A stretch of DNA of 10,902 nucleotides from Verrucomicrobiota bacterium (GCA_023446865.1 JAEXPL010000129.1:1-10902); one strand, 5' to 3'. Positions 1-7,551 are shown, counted from the first letter of the stretch. Notes: generated from the sequence alone by a model not told the origin. A program made the numbers and translations.

Positions 1-10
1 CCCCTGAACC

Positions 11-1189
11 ATGCCCGTCCCCCTCCGTTCCCTCGTCGAACGCCTCGCCTCGCTGCGCCTCACCGTCGCGCTGCTCATCCTGAGCATGGTCATCGTCGTC
101 ATCGCGACGCTCGACCAGGTCAACCTCGGCATCTGGGCCGTGCAGGCGAAATACTTCCGGTCGTTCGTCGTCTTTCAGCACATCCCCGGCACCGGGCTCT
201 CGGTCCCGTTCTTCCCCGGCGGCTACCTGATCGGCGGCGCCCTGCTCCTCAACCTCCTCTGCGCCCAGTTCCTCCGCTTCACGCTCACTTGGCGCAACCT
301 CGGCCTCCACCTCACCCACTTCGGCATCATCCTCCTGCTCGTCGGCGAACTCGTCACCGGCCTGCTCTCCGTCGAGAGCCACCTGACGCTGGATACCGGT
401 GAGACGCGCAACTACGCCGAGGCGGCCTTCGCCCGCGAACTGGCCATCGTCGACATCACCGACCCCGGCTTCGACCAGGTCTGGTCGGTGCCGCTGGCCC
501 GCCTGGCCCGCCGCGAACCGATCACGCTCCCCGGCTGCCCGCTCACGATCATCCCCGTCGCCTTCCACGAGAACGCCAACTTCGCGATGCGCAGCGACGC
601 CCCCAACGCCCCCGCCTCGCCCGCCACGCTCGGGTTCGGCGCCCAGGTTGTCGTGCAACCCGCCGAGCCCACCTACAAGCCCAACGAGGAGAACGCCCCC
701 ACCACCTTCGTCGAGATCCGCGGCCCCGACGGCGTCGTCGGCACGATGCTCGCCACGCTGGCCATCGAACGCGCGCAGGAGTTCAGCGCCGGCGGCCGCA
801 CCTACACCGTCGCCCTGCGCCGTACGCGCATCACCTTCGACTTCTCGCTCACGCTCGTCGAGTTCCGCCACGACAAGTATCCGGGCACCGAGATCCCGCG
901 GAATTTCTCCAGCCAGGTCCGCCTCCGCTCCGCCGACGGCAAGGAGGACCGCGAGGTCCGCATCTTCATGAACAACCCGCTGCGCCACGGCGGCTACACG
1001 TTCTACCAGTCCGGCTTCAAGAACAACGACCGCACCACCGTCCTCCAGGTCGTGCGCAACCCCGGCTGGCTCCTGCCCTACATCGCCTGCGTGATGTCCG
1101 GCTTCGGTCTCCTCTACCACTTCGGCCTCAGCCTCGTCACCTACCTGCTCCGTCGCCGCGCCGGCGCGACCGCCAACGCCACCGCCTGA
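11..1189 (+). CDS. resB: ResB-like cytochrome c biogenesis membrane protein
   Basis: A 392-residue protein of the ResB (Ccs1/CcsB) family, which works with CcsA/ResC to carry haem across the cytoplasmic membrane and attach it to apocytochromes c (System II). Four hydrophobic segments are visible at about residues 17-34, 71-89, 102-120 and 354-378. Between the third and fourth lies a soluble, probably periplasmic domain of about 230 residues. Family hallmarks are the stretch PGTEIPRNFSSQVRL (291-305) and the block NNPLRHGGYTFYQSGF (321-336) followed by NPGW and the last membrane helix. Histidines in or next to membrane segments (H100, H103, H370) are candidate haem ligands. The length fits the shorter, unfused ResB type. 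The ATG has no Shine-Dalgarno sequence. A TGA at bases 5-7 could end an upstream gene cut off by the window. The CcsA-like partner follows after 13 bases. Family assignment is firm; the gene name is by family. Confidence 0.9.
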   Translation: MPVPLRSLVERLASLRLTVALLILSMVIVVIATLDQVNLGIWAVQAKYFRSFVVFQHIPGTGLSVPFFPGGYLIGGALLLNLLCAQFLRFTLTWRNLGLHLTHFGIILLLVGELVTGLLSVESHLTLDTGETRNYAEAAFARELAIVDITDPGFDQVWSVPLARLARREPITLPGCPLTIIPVAFHENANFAMRSDAPNAPASPATLGFGAQVVVQPAEPTYKPNEENAPTTFVEIRGPDGVVGTMLATLAIERAQEFSAGGRTYTVALRRTRITFDFSLTLVEFRHDKYPGTEIPRNFSSQVRLRSADGKEDREVRIFMNNPLRHGGYTFYQSGFKNNDRTTVLQVVRNPGWLLPYIACVMSGFGLLYHFGLSLVTYLLRRRAGATANATA

Positions 1190-1202
1190 CCCGCGCCCCC
1201 CG

Positions 1203-3056
1203 ATGAAACGCTCCCTTCCCTTCCTCGCCGGTCTCCTCGCGCTGCTCGCCGTCGCCTTCACGCTGCGCCTGCCCTCCAACCCCGACGCCTTCGACACCGA
1301 GGGGTTCGGCCGCCTGCCCGTCCTCGTCAACGGCCGGCTCAAGCCCCTGGATACCGTCGCCCGCACCTCCCTGCTGGTCATCCAGAACCGGCAGCGGGTG
1401 AAGACCCTCGCCGGCGCGGCGCTCACGCCCAACCAGTGGCTGCTCGACGCCGCGTTCAAGCCCGACCTCGCCGACACCTACAAGATCTTCCGCATCGACA
1501 ACAACGAGGTCCTCGCCCTCCTGCGCCTCACCACCGACGACGGCGACGGCGGCGTCCGCTTCTCCTTCAACCAGCTCAAGGACCACCTCGAGGATCTGGA
1601 CCAGCAGGCCGAGCGCGCCAGCCGGCTCGAGGGCCCGAATCGCAACGCCTACGAGCGCGAGATCCTCAAGCTCCGCGAGCGCCTCGGCCAGTACATCGGC
1701 CTGCGTTTCAGCCTCCAACTGCCGCAAAGCGAGGACTTCGCCGCCGAGGTCCTCCGCTTCGAGCAGATCCTGCCCACTGCCCTCGCCGCTACCGAGGCGA
1801 AGATGGCCGGCAAGCCCGCCGACGAGCCGCTCGTGAAGGAGCTCGCCGCCTTCCTCAAGAAGTTCCAGCTGCTCAGCGCGCGAGCCACCATCCTCGCCAT
1901 CCCGCCGCCCCCCGCCGTCGCCGACCCCAACGCGTGGTCGAATATCGGTGACTCGCTGCTCTCCGCCTTCGCCACCAGCCGTGTCGCCCAGCCCGTGCGC
2001 GACTACGCCGCCCTCGGCGCCGCCTGGCGTACCGGCGACGCCGCCACCTTCAACCGCGCCGTCGGCGCGCTTGGTGACCACCTTGTCGGCCGCGATGACC
2101 CGCGCCTCCCGCGCACCTCGCTCGAGTTCCGCTTCAACCACGCCCAGCCCTTCTACACCGCCTCGGCGATCTACGTCCTCGTGATCCTCATCGGCTTCGC
2201 CTCCTGGCTCGCGTGGCCCGACGTGCTGTCGCGCTGCGGCCTTTCCGTCTGCTTCGTCGCCTGGCTGCTCACCACCGCCGGCATCGTCGCCCGCATGTAC
2301 ATCGAGAGCCGGCCGCCGATCACCAACCTCTACTCATCGGCGCTCGGCGTCTGCTGGTTCGGCGTCGGTCTCGCCTTGGTTCTGGAGCGGGTCTTCCGCA
2401 ATTCGATCGGCAACGTCGTCGCCGGTCTCCTCGGCTTCGTCACCCTCATCGTCGCCCACCACCTGCAGTTCTCCGGCGACACGATGGAGATGATGCGCGC
2501 CGTCCTCGACGACAACTTCTGGTTGGCCACCCATGTCGTCACCATCACGATCGGCTACGGCGCGTGTTTCGTGGCGGGAGTGCTCGCGATCGTCTTCGTG
2601 CTGCGCGGCGTGGCCACCCGCTCGCTCGACTCCACCACCGCCCAAGCCCTTACCCGCATGGTCTACGGCGCCGTCTGCGTCGCCACGCTCTTCAGCCTCG
2701 TCGGCACCGTTCTTGGCGGCATCTGGGCCGACCAATCGTGGGGCCGCTTCTGGGGTTGGGACCCGAAGGAGAACGGCGCGCTCGTCATCGTGATCTGGAA
2801 CGCCGTCATCCTCCACGCCCGCTGGGGCAAGCTCGTGGGCAGCCGCGGCTTCATGAACCTCGCGATCTTCGGCAATTGCATCACCGCCGCGTCGTGGTTC
2901 GGCGTGAACATGCTCGGCGTCGGCCTGCACAGCTACGGGTTCATGGACTCGGCCTTCTTCTGGCTCTGCGTCTTCTGGAGCTCCCAGCTCGCGGTGATCG
3001 GGCTCGGCTGCCTCCCGGCCTCGGTCTGGCGCAGTCGCGCCGCACTGGCGGATTGA
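1203..3056 (+). CDS. ccsA: CcsA/ResC-like haem-handling cytochrome c assembly protein
   Basis: A 617-residue protein whose C-terminal half is a CcsA/ResC (CcmC/CcmF-related) haem-handling domain, the partner of ResB in System II cytochrome c maturation. The tryptophan-rich WWD motif is clear: GGIWADQSWGRFWGWDPKE at about 506-523. Candidate haem-ligand histidines sit at 419/420, 444 and 576 (GLHSYG), and RPPITNLYSS (370-379) is typical of the family. About eight membrane segments lie between residue 319 and 604. The N-terminal part differs from minimal CcsA: one hydrophobic segment (5-21), then about 295 soluble residues, probably outside the cytoplasmic membrane, beginning with GRLKPLDTVARTSLL (44-58) and including a charged, coiled-coil-like stretch near 124-162. 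Start at the ATG 13 bases after resB, with no Shine-Dalgarno sequence (CCCCCCG precedes it). The spacing implies cotranscription with resB. Family assignment is firm; the role of the N-terminal region is not known to me. Confidence 0.92.
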   Translation: MKRSLPFLAGLLALLAVAFTLRLPSNPDAFDTEGFGRLPVLVNGRLKPLDTVARTSLLVIQNRQRVKTLAGAALTPNQWLLDAAFKPDLADTYKIFRIDNNEVLALLRLTTDDGDGGVRFSFNQLKDHLEDLDQQAERASRLEGPNRNAYEREILKLRERLGQYIGLRFSLQLPQSEDFAAEVLRFEQILPTALAATEAKMAGKPADEPLVKELAAFLKKFQLLSARATILAIPPPPAVADPNAWSNIGDSLLSAFATSRVAQPVRDYAALGAAWRTGDAATFNRAVGALGDHLVGRDDPRLPRTSLEFRFNHAQPFYTASAIYVLVILIGFASWLAWPDVLSRCGLSVCFVAWLLTTAGIVARMYIESRPPITNLYSSALGVCWFGVGLALVLERVFRNSIGNVVAGLLGFVTLIVAHHLQFSGDTMEMMRAVLDDNFWLATHVVTITIGYGACFVAGVLAIVFVLRGVATRSLDSTTAQALTRMVYGAVCVATLFSLVGTVLGGIWADQSWGRFWGWDPKENGALVIVIWNAVILHARWGKLVGSRGFMNLAIFGNCITAASWFGVNMLGVGLHSYGFMDSAFFWLCVFWSSQLAVIGLGCLPASVWRSRAALAD

Positions 3057-3062
3057 ACGTGA

Positions 3063-3081
3063 CCCGGTGCTTCAGCCCGGG
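3063..3081 (-). repeat. Small GC hairpin with GCTGAAGCA loop
   Basis: Read on the - strand this is a 5-bp stem CCGGG/CCCGG-type pairing around the loop GCTGAAGCA, starting 6 bases after the ccsA stop. The loop and flanking G/C bases resemble those of the hairpin at 4824-4847. There is no T-tract, so an intrinsic terminator is not supported. It may be one copy of a dispersed intergenic hairpin family; with so short a stem, chance is possible. Confidence 0.35.
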
Positions 3082-3126
3082 CCGGCCGGCACTGCGCTCG
3101 CGCCCGGTGCGGGAACCTTATCCGCC

Positions 3127-3149
3127 GGGGCGGGCTGAAACGCCGCCCC
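3127..3149 (+). repeat. GC-rich hairpin with GCTGAAACG loop
   Basis: A perfect 7-bp stem, GGGGCGG with CCGCCCC, closes the 9-base loop GCTGAAACG in the gap between ccsA and the glycosyltransferase gene. No run of T follows it. It could weaken read-through from the resB-ccsA operon or be a dispersed repeat; the loop shares GCTGAA with the other hairpins in this window. The rest of the 205-base gap holds no gene or clear promoter that I can recognise. Confidence 0.45.
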
Positions 3150-3261
3150 ACGTTCTGTCCTGCACGTCTCTTGCCGGCCCACCGCACGAAACCGGCAACT
3201 CCAGTCTTGCCCTCCGCTTCCTCGGCGTGCCCTCGTATCCGCCCGTTCGCGCCGAAACCGC

Positions 3262-4767
3262 ATGACCGCCACGCCCCCCAGCCCCTCCCCTGAAAATCCG
3301 TGGTCGCAGCGTCGCTGGTTTCTCGTCCTCGGCATTCTGCTCGGGCTCTACGCGGTGCTGCTGCTCACCTGCCTCGGCGCCAACGCCGGCGGTTCCGACT
3401 CCTCCGGCTACCTCAACCAAGCCAAGCTCCTCGCCACCGGCCAAGCCACCGTTGCGCCCCGTGCATTGCCGGAACTGCCACCCACGGCCGAGCTCGACTT
3501 TCTCTACTCGCCCCTCGGTCTGAAGCCCACGGCCGACCACCGGCAACTAGTCCCCACCTACCCGCTCGGACTGCCGCTCTTGCTCGTGCTGGCACGCCCG
3601 CTGTTTGGCTGGGCGCAGGCCGCCAATGCCGTCGCGCTCGCCCATCTCCTTGCCGGAGTCGCCCTCCTCTATGCGTGGCTGCGCACCCTCGACTTCAGCC
3701 GGGGCTGGGCGTTGAGCGGGACCGCTTTGCTCGCCACCTCGCCACTCTACCTGCGAATCGGCACGCAGAACATGAGCGATGTGCCGGCGCTGGTCTGGTG
3801 CCTTGCCTCCGTCCTCGCCGCGTGGCGCGCGCCCAAGGCCGCCCGTTGGTCGTTCCTCGCGGGCTTCGCTCTCGGCGTCGCCGTGCTCATCCGCCCGAGC
3901 AATCTGGTGTTGCTCGCGCCGTTGGCTCTGATCGTCGGCCTTTCCTGGCGCCGCTGGATCGTCTTCGGGCTCGGCGGCGCGCCGTTGGCCTTGATCCAGC
4001 TCGCGCACAGCCACGCCGCGTACGGCGCGTGGTTGACGACGGGGTACGGCGCGGTCGGTGGCATGTTCTCCGTCGCCCATGTCTGGCCCTCCCTGCTCCA
4101 GTATCTGCGCTGGAGCGCGGTGCTCTTCAGTCCCGTCGCGCTGCTCGCCCTCGCGCTCCCCCGGTTCGGTCGCGCCGATCGCCGGCTCGCGCTCGTCCTG
4201 GCGGCCTGGATCACCGGCTTCTTCGGCTTCTACCTGTTCTACCCCTACACCGCCGAGGCCTGGTGGTTCATGCGTTTTGTCCTTCCCGCCGCACCGGCCC
4301 TGATCGCCGCCGGCCTGTGGCAGGCGCGCTCCTGGCCGTGGCTCCAGTCCAGCATCCGACTCCGCTACGCGCTCCTCGCCCTGGTGTTCGCCTTTGCCAC
4401 CTTCTGGGATTTCCGGCTCAACGCCTTCAGCAGCGGCCGCACCGAATCGCACTACCCCGAAACAGCCGCCTGGGTGAAAGAACACCTCCCCGCCGATGCC
4501 GTGGTCTTCTGCATGCAGTACAGCGGCTGCCTCTTCTACTACACCGACTTCACCCTGCTGCGTTGGGACGCGTTTCCGCTCGAATCACTCGCCCGGGTTC
4601 AGTCGGCGATCAGCGCCAATCGCCGGCCGGTATACGCCGTCCTTTTCTCCTCCGAAAACCAGTCCGCGCTCGAGCGCCTCGGCGGTCGGTGGACGAAGAT
4701 CGGCCAGGTGCGCTACGCCACGATCTGGCAGGCGGAGGACTTCCCGCCCGCCCAGCCGCTGCGCTGA
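3262..4767 (+). CDS. GT-C (family 39 type) membrane glycosyltransferase
   Basis: A 501-residue multi-spanning membrane protein resembling ArnT/PMT-type GT-C glycosyltransferases, which move a sugar from a polyprenyl-phosphate carrier to an acceptor on the outer face of the membrane. After a short Pro-rich cytoplasmic tail comes a first membrane helix (19-38), then an external loop with the acidic motif GGSDSSGY (43-50), whose D46 sits where GT-C enzymes carry a catalytic aspartate. Further marks are QNMSDVP (169-175), LIRPSNL (209-215) and FMRFVLPAAPAL (336-347). About ten hydrophobic helices run to about residue 382, and the last 110 residues form a soluble domain with DAVVFC and YAVLFSS segments that look like alternating strands. 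The start is the first ATG of the long frame, with no Shine-Dalgarno sequence. No sugar-carrier or polysaccharide genes lie next to it, so donor and acceptor are unknown. The general class is likely; the exact family is less sure. Confidence 0.75.
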   Translation: MTATPPSPSPENPWSQRRWFLVLGILLGLYAVLLLTCLGANAGGSDSSGYLNQAKLLATGQATVAPRALPELPPTAELDFLYSPLGLKPTADHRQLVPTYPLGLPLLLVLARPLFGWAQAANAVALAHLLAGVALLYAWLRTLDFSRGWALSGTALLATSPLYLRIGTQNMSDVPALVWCLASVLAAWRAPKAARWSFLAGFALGVAVLIRPSNLVLLAPLALIVGLSWRRWIVFGLGGAPLALIQLAHSHAAYGAWLTTGYGAVGGMFSVAHVWPSLLQYLRWSAVLFSPVALLALALPRFGRADRRLALVLAAWITGFFGFYLFYPYTAEAWWFMRFVLPAAPALIAAGLWQARSWPWLQSSIRLRYALLALVFAFATFWDFRLNAFSSGRTESHYPETAAWVKEHLPADAVVFCMQYSGCLFYYTDFTLLRWDAFPLESLARVQSAISANRRPVYAVLFSSENQSALERLGGRWTKIGQVRYATIWQAEDFPPAQPLR

Positions 4768-4823
4768 ACGCCAAACGCGCCGCCGTCTCGCCACGATCCC
4801 GCGTGCCCAAGTCGCCACGCCCA

Positions 4824-4847
4824 TGGCGGGGCTGAAGCACCCCGCCA
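4824..4847. terminator. Hairpin between convergent genes
   Basis: A perfect 8-bp stem, TGGCGGGG with CCCCGCCA, closes the 8-base loop CTGAAGCA. It lies 56 bases after the glycosyltransferase stop and 11 bases beyond the recN stop, where transcripts from both strands converge. The stem could act in either direction, but neither side has a T-tract, so it is not a textbook intrinsic terminator. Its loop core matches the hairpin at 3063-3081, so it may be a repeat that has taken this place. Confidence 0.45.
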
Positions 4848-4858
4848 CGAGCCGGAAC

Positions 4859-6520
4859 TCACCCGCGCAGCAACTCTTCGGCGTGCTGCAACGCCGCCTT
4901 CGCCGTGCGGTCGCCGAGCATACGCGCCAGTTCGCTCACGCGTGACTGCTTCTCCTCGTGGATCGCGCGGATCGTGACCTCCGCGCGCTCGCCGCTCTGG
5001 TCCTTCTCGACCACGAGATGATTCGCCGCCTGCGCGGCCACCTGCGGCAGATGCGTGACGCACAACACCTGATGTTTCTTCGCAATGCCGGCCATGCGCT
5101 CGCCCACGATCCGGCCGATCTCGCCGCCGACGTTGGCGTCGACTTCGTCGAAGACCAGCAGCGGCACGTTGTCGAGGTCCGCGAGGATGGTCTTCAACGC
5201 CAGCATCACGCGGGCGAGCTCGCCGCTCGACGCGATCTTGTGCAACGCGAGCGGTGCCTCGCCGACATTCGGCGAAAACAAAAACTCCGCCGCGCAATCG
5301 CCCGTCGGCCCCAGATCCGGCTCCGTCGTGAGCCGCACGGTGAAGTCCGCCTTCTTGAATCCGAGTTCCGCGATCCGCTTGGCGGCCGCCTTCGCGAGCT
5401 CGCGCGCCGCCTTCTCGCGGGAACTGCGCAGCTCGCGCGCGATCGCCAACGCCGCCGCCTTCGCCTGCGCGCTCTCCTTCTCCAGCCGCGCGATCGCGCC
5501 GGCCAGGTCGCCCTGCACCGCGAGGCGTTTGCGCATCTCGTCGGCCGCCGCGAGCACGGCCGAAACCGCGCCGCCATACTTCCGCTTGGCGTCGAGCCAG
5601 GCGTTCATGCGCTCGGTCAGCGCCTCCACCTGCTCCGGTTCGAAGGAGAAATCACCGCCGAGCGATTCGAACTCGCGCCCGAGATCCTCGACCTCGAACG
5701 AGAGCGCCGCCAACCGGTCGACGAGCGCCTTGCTCGACGGATCCAGCTGTTCGAGTTCGCGGCCCTCGCGCACAAGCGGCGCGAGTTTGCCGAGCAAGCC
5801 GTCGTCGCCGCTGAGGCCCTCGGCCACGGCGCGCGCCGCGTTGAGCAGCTCCTGGGCGCTGTTCATGCGCTGGAAATCGCGCTCCAGCGCCTCCACGTCC
5901 TCCTCGCTCAGCTCCAAACCGTCGATACTCTCGACCTCGCCGCGCAGGTAGTCGATCTGGTCGGGGGAAAGCTTCGTCTCGTGCGCGATCCGCTCCGCTT
6001 CCGCGCACAGCTCGCGCCACTTCCGGTACGCCGCGCCGTAGCGCTCCAGCGGCTCGCGGTTGCCCGCGAAGAGGTCGAGCAGCTCGAGCTGGCAGCCGGC
6101 CTTGAGCAGCCGGCGCGGTTCGCCCGGCCCGTGGAAATCGATCCAGAGTTCGCCGAGCTCCTGCAGCGCCGCCAGCGTGGCGAGTCCGCCGTTCACGGTG
6201 ATGCGGGGCGCCTTCTCGCGCGCCACAGTGCGCTTGAGCAACAGCACGCCGTCCTCGCAACGCGGCAGCTCCAGCCGATCGAGCACGGCGTCGAGCACCG
6301 CGGTTTTCGCGAAGAACAGCGACGCCTCCACCTCGCACACCGCCGCACCCTGCCGGATCACCGTCTTGTCGACCCGCGCGCCGGCCAGCAGCTGCAACGC
6401 CCCGAGCAGGATGCTCTTGCCCGCGCCGGTCTCGCCGGTGACCGCGGTGAAGCCCGGCCCGAATTCCAGCTCGACGGCGTCGAGCAGCGCGAGGTTGCGG
6501 ATGCGGAGGTACTGGAGCAC
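4859..6520 (-). CDS. recN: DNA repair protein RecN (SMC-like ATPase)
   Basis: RecN, an SMC-like ATPase acting in double-strand break repair with RecA. From the proposed GTG start the protein is 553 residues, the usual RecN length. It opens with LQYLRIRNLALLDAVELEF and has Walker A GETGAGKS at 29-36, a long helical middle (about 160-390) forming the coiled-coil arm, the ABC signature region ASSGELARVMLALK (430-443), Walker B LLVFDEVDA (454-462) and the H-loop VTHLPQVA (488-495). An in-frame ATG at 6610 would add 30 residues without family resemblance, so GTG at 6520 is preferred; neither has a good Shine-Dalgarno sequence. Two motifs differ from common RecN: SSGE replaces SGGE, and HGPGEPRRLL stands where many RecN have HGQHEHQxLL. 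The Nudix gene lies 196 bases upstream on the same strand, and no SOS box was recognised. Identity is firm; the start is moderately sure. Confidence 0.93.
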   Translation of the reverse strand: MLQYLRIRNLALLDAVELEFGPGFTAVTGETGAGKSILLGALQLLAGARVDKTVIRQGAAVCEVEASLFFAKTAVLDAVLDRLELPRCEDGVLLLKRTVAREKAPRITVNGGLATLAALQELGELWIDFHGPGEPRRLLKAGCQLELLDLFAGNREPLERYGAAYRKWRELCAEAERIAHETKLSPDQIDYLRGEVESIDGLELSEEDVEALERDFQRMNSAQELLNAARAVAEGLSGDDGLLGKLAPLVREGRELEQLDPSSKALVDRLAALSFEVEDLGREFESLGGDFSFEPEQVEALTERMNAWLDAKRKYGGAVSAVLAAADEMRKRLAVQGDLAGAIARLEKESAQAKAAALAIARELRSSREKAARELAKAAAKRIAELGFKKADFTVRLTTEPDLGPTGDCAAEFLFSPNVGEAPLALHKIASSGELARVMLALKTILADLDNVPLLVFDEVDANVGGEIGRIVGERMAGIAKKHQVLCVTHLPQVAAQAANHLVVEKDQSGERAEVTIRAIHEEKQSRVSELARMLGDRTAKAALQHAEELLRG

Positions 6521-6716
6521 GTCCCGACGCAAAACACCCGTGCCCACGGCGTCAAAGCCGGTTCTGCGGAATCGGGCGTCGCCCGCCGCCGCGCTGGATG
6601 GCGAAGCCATTCAACGCCCACCGCGAAACGGGGTTTACCGCGTACGGTCGGCCACCACGCCAACGTTCTCCGGTGGAGGGCGGCGCTCCGTCGCCGCCGC
6701 TTCCGGCCCGGCCGCC

Positions 6717-7289
6717 TCACTCCGCGATCGTCACTCCGGCGAAGGTGCCGGCGTACGCGACGGCGAGGAGCAGCGGCCACGCGCGCGACGAGATCACCGC
6801 CTTGCCCGCACGGTTGCGTTCGAGCAGTTCCCGGCAACCCGCTCGCGTGAGCAGATGCACCTTGATCCGCTCGCCCTCGATGCCGGGCTGCAGGCTTGGC
6901 ATGCCCTGGCAGGTAACCACCACAAACGCCTGACTCTCGTCGGTGAGTCCCGGCGACGAGAAGGTCAGGCCCGACTGCTCCAGCACCCGCGTCACCGCGA
7001 GTCCGGTCTCCTCGTTCAGCTCGCGCGCAGCGCACTCCGCCACCGGTTCGTCGCCGTCGAGCAGGCCGGCGGGCAGGCCGAACTCCCAGCCGTCGATCGG
7101 CACACGGAACTCCTCGATCACGACCAGCCGGTGCGGCGCCGTCGCCTCACCATCGGCGTGGAGGGCAATGATCGTCGTCGCGTCGATCCGCCGCGGCTGC
7201 CCGAGCTGGCGGCGACTGGCATAGACCCAACCGTCGCGCTCATAGAGGCTGATCCAGCGATTCGCGTGCAGAAGCGTCGGTGTGCTCAT
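6717..7289 (-). CDS. Nudix hydrolase, ADP-ribose pyrophosphatase-like
   Basis: A 190-residue Nudix hydrolase. The Nudix box is a perfect match to G-x5-E-x7-REU-x-EE-x-GU: G75, E81, then RELNEETGL at 89-97, with the Mg-binding glutamates E93 and E94. The N-terminal half forms the expected strands (RWISLYERDGW, TTIIALHADG, HRLVVIEEFRVPIDGW), and FGLPAGLL leads into the box. SSPGLTDES at 111-119 places a proline downstream of the box as in ADP-ribose pyrophosphatases, so hydrolysis of ADP-ribose or a related nucleotide sugar to AMP and a sugar phosphate is the likely activity. The ATG at 7289 gives the natural family N-terminus; GAAAG lies 5 bases before it as a weak ribosome site. Longer in-frame starts exist (ATG at 7325, GTG at 7433), but they run through palindromic DNA and add no domain. 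An AT-rich palindrome lies 29 bases upstream of the start. The substrate is inferred. Confidence 0.85.
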   Translation of the reverse strand: MSTPTLLHANRWISLYERDGWVYASRRQLGQPRRIDATTIIALHADGEATAPHRLVVIEEFRVPIDGWEFGLPAGLLDGDEPVAECAARELNEETGLAVTRVLEQSGLTFSSPGLTDESQAFVVVTCQGMPSLQPGIEGERIKVHLLTRAGCRELLERNRAGKAVISSRAWPLLLAVAYAGTFAGVTIAE

Positions 7290-7317
7290 AGGTCTTTCAT
7301 CCCGGTTCCCTGCTCGT

Positions 7318-7337
7318 TTTACCATTAAAATGGTAAA
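7318..7337 (-). promoter_or_regulatory. AT-rich palindrome upstream of the Nudix gene (candidate operator)
   Basis: Arms TTTACCATT and AATGGTAAA are perfect 9-base inverted repeats separated by AA. The element is strikingly AT-rich in GC-rich surroundings and ends 29 bases before the Nudix ATG at 7289. Position and symmetry fit a dimeric repressor site or a promoter element of the Nudix gene. No regulator gene lies nearby and I cannot name the binding protein. A weak RNA hairpin in the 5' leader is another reading. Confidence 0.45.
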
Positions 7338-7384
7338 GGACGGTATCGAGTTCGCCCCACCGCCTGCCTTTATCACGGCCCTGC

Positions 7385-7445
7385 GGTGAGCGTTGCGGAA
7401 CGCCGGGAGGCGTTCCAACCCTGCGACGCTCACCTCTTTCTTTTT
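7385..7445 (+). terminator. Long hairpin with T-rich tail, terminator-shaped on the + strand
   Basis: The outer stem pairs 7385-7396 with 7423-7434 over 12 bp, including one T-G pair. The inner stem GGAACGCC/GGCGTTCC (7397-7404 with 7409-7416) is perfect and closes a GGGA loop, and AACCCT bulges between the two on the right side. TCTTTCTTTTT follows directly. The whole has intrinsic-terminator shape for + strand transcription, yet both flanking genes are on the - strand. It could instead be a dispersed structured repeat or a leader structure of the Nudix transcript. Confidence 0.5.
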
Positions 7446-7495
7446 CAGGGGTCGCGCCCCGATGAGCCAAACCGGCCGCGCCCTCCACGCGAATT

Positions 7496-7524
7496 CCGGC
7501 GGCGGGATTAAGCCCCGCCGCCGG
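7496..7524 (-). terminator. 11-bp hairpin just past the GH9 gene
   Basis: A perfect 11-bp stem, CCGGCGGCGGG with CCCGCCGCCGG, closes a 7-base loop (GCTTAAT on the - strand). It begins 27 bases beyond the stop of the GH9-type gene, where a terminator is expected. No T-tract follows on the - strand, so termination would need another mechanism; a stabilising 3' end structure is also possible. The loop resembles, less closely, the GCTGAA loops of the other intergenic hairpins here. Confidence 0.5.
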
Positions 7525-7551
7525 CCACTGCAAAGCAGAGCCGACCGCGCT

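Noticed and set aside
3300..4835. A 511-codon open frame on the + strand in another frame of the glycosyltransferase gene
   Set aside because: It is Arg/Pro/Ala-rich without membrane helices or motifs, while the overlapping frame codes a coherent membrane protein.
4958..6850. A 630-codon open frame on the + strand opposite recN
   Set aside because: It has an Arg/Leu/Gln/His-rich shadow composition, and recN on the other strand carries all expected ATPase motifs.
6717..7433. Longer Nudix protein starting at GTG 7433 after a purine-rich AAAGAG
   Set aside because: The 48 added residues are encoded by the hairpin and palindrome DNA and match no Nudix N-terminal strand; the 190-residue form is already complete.
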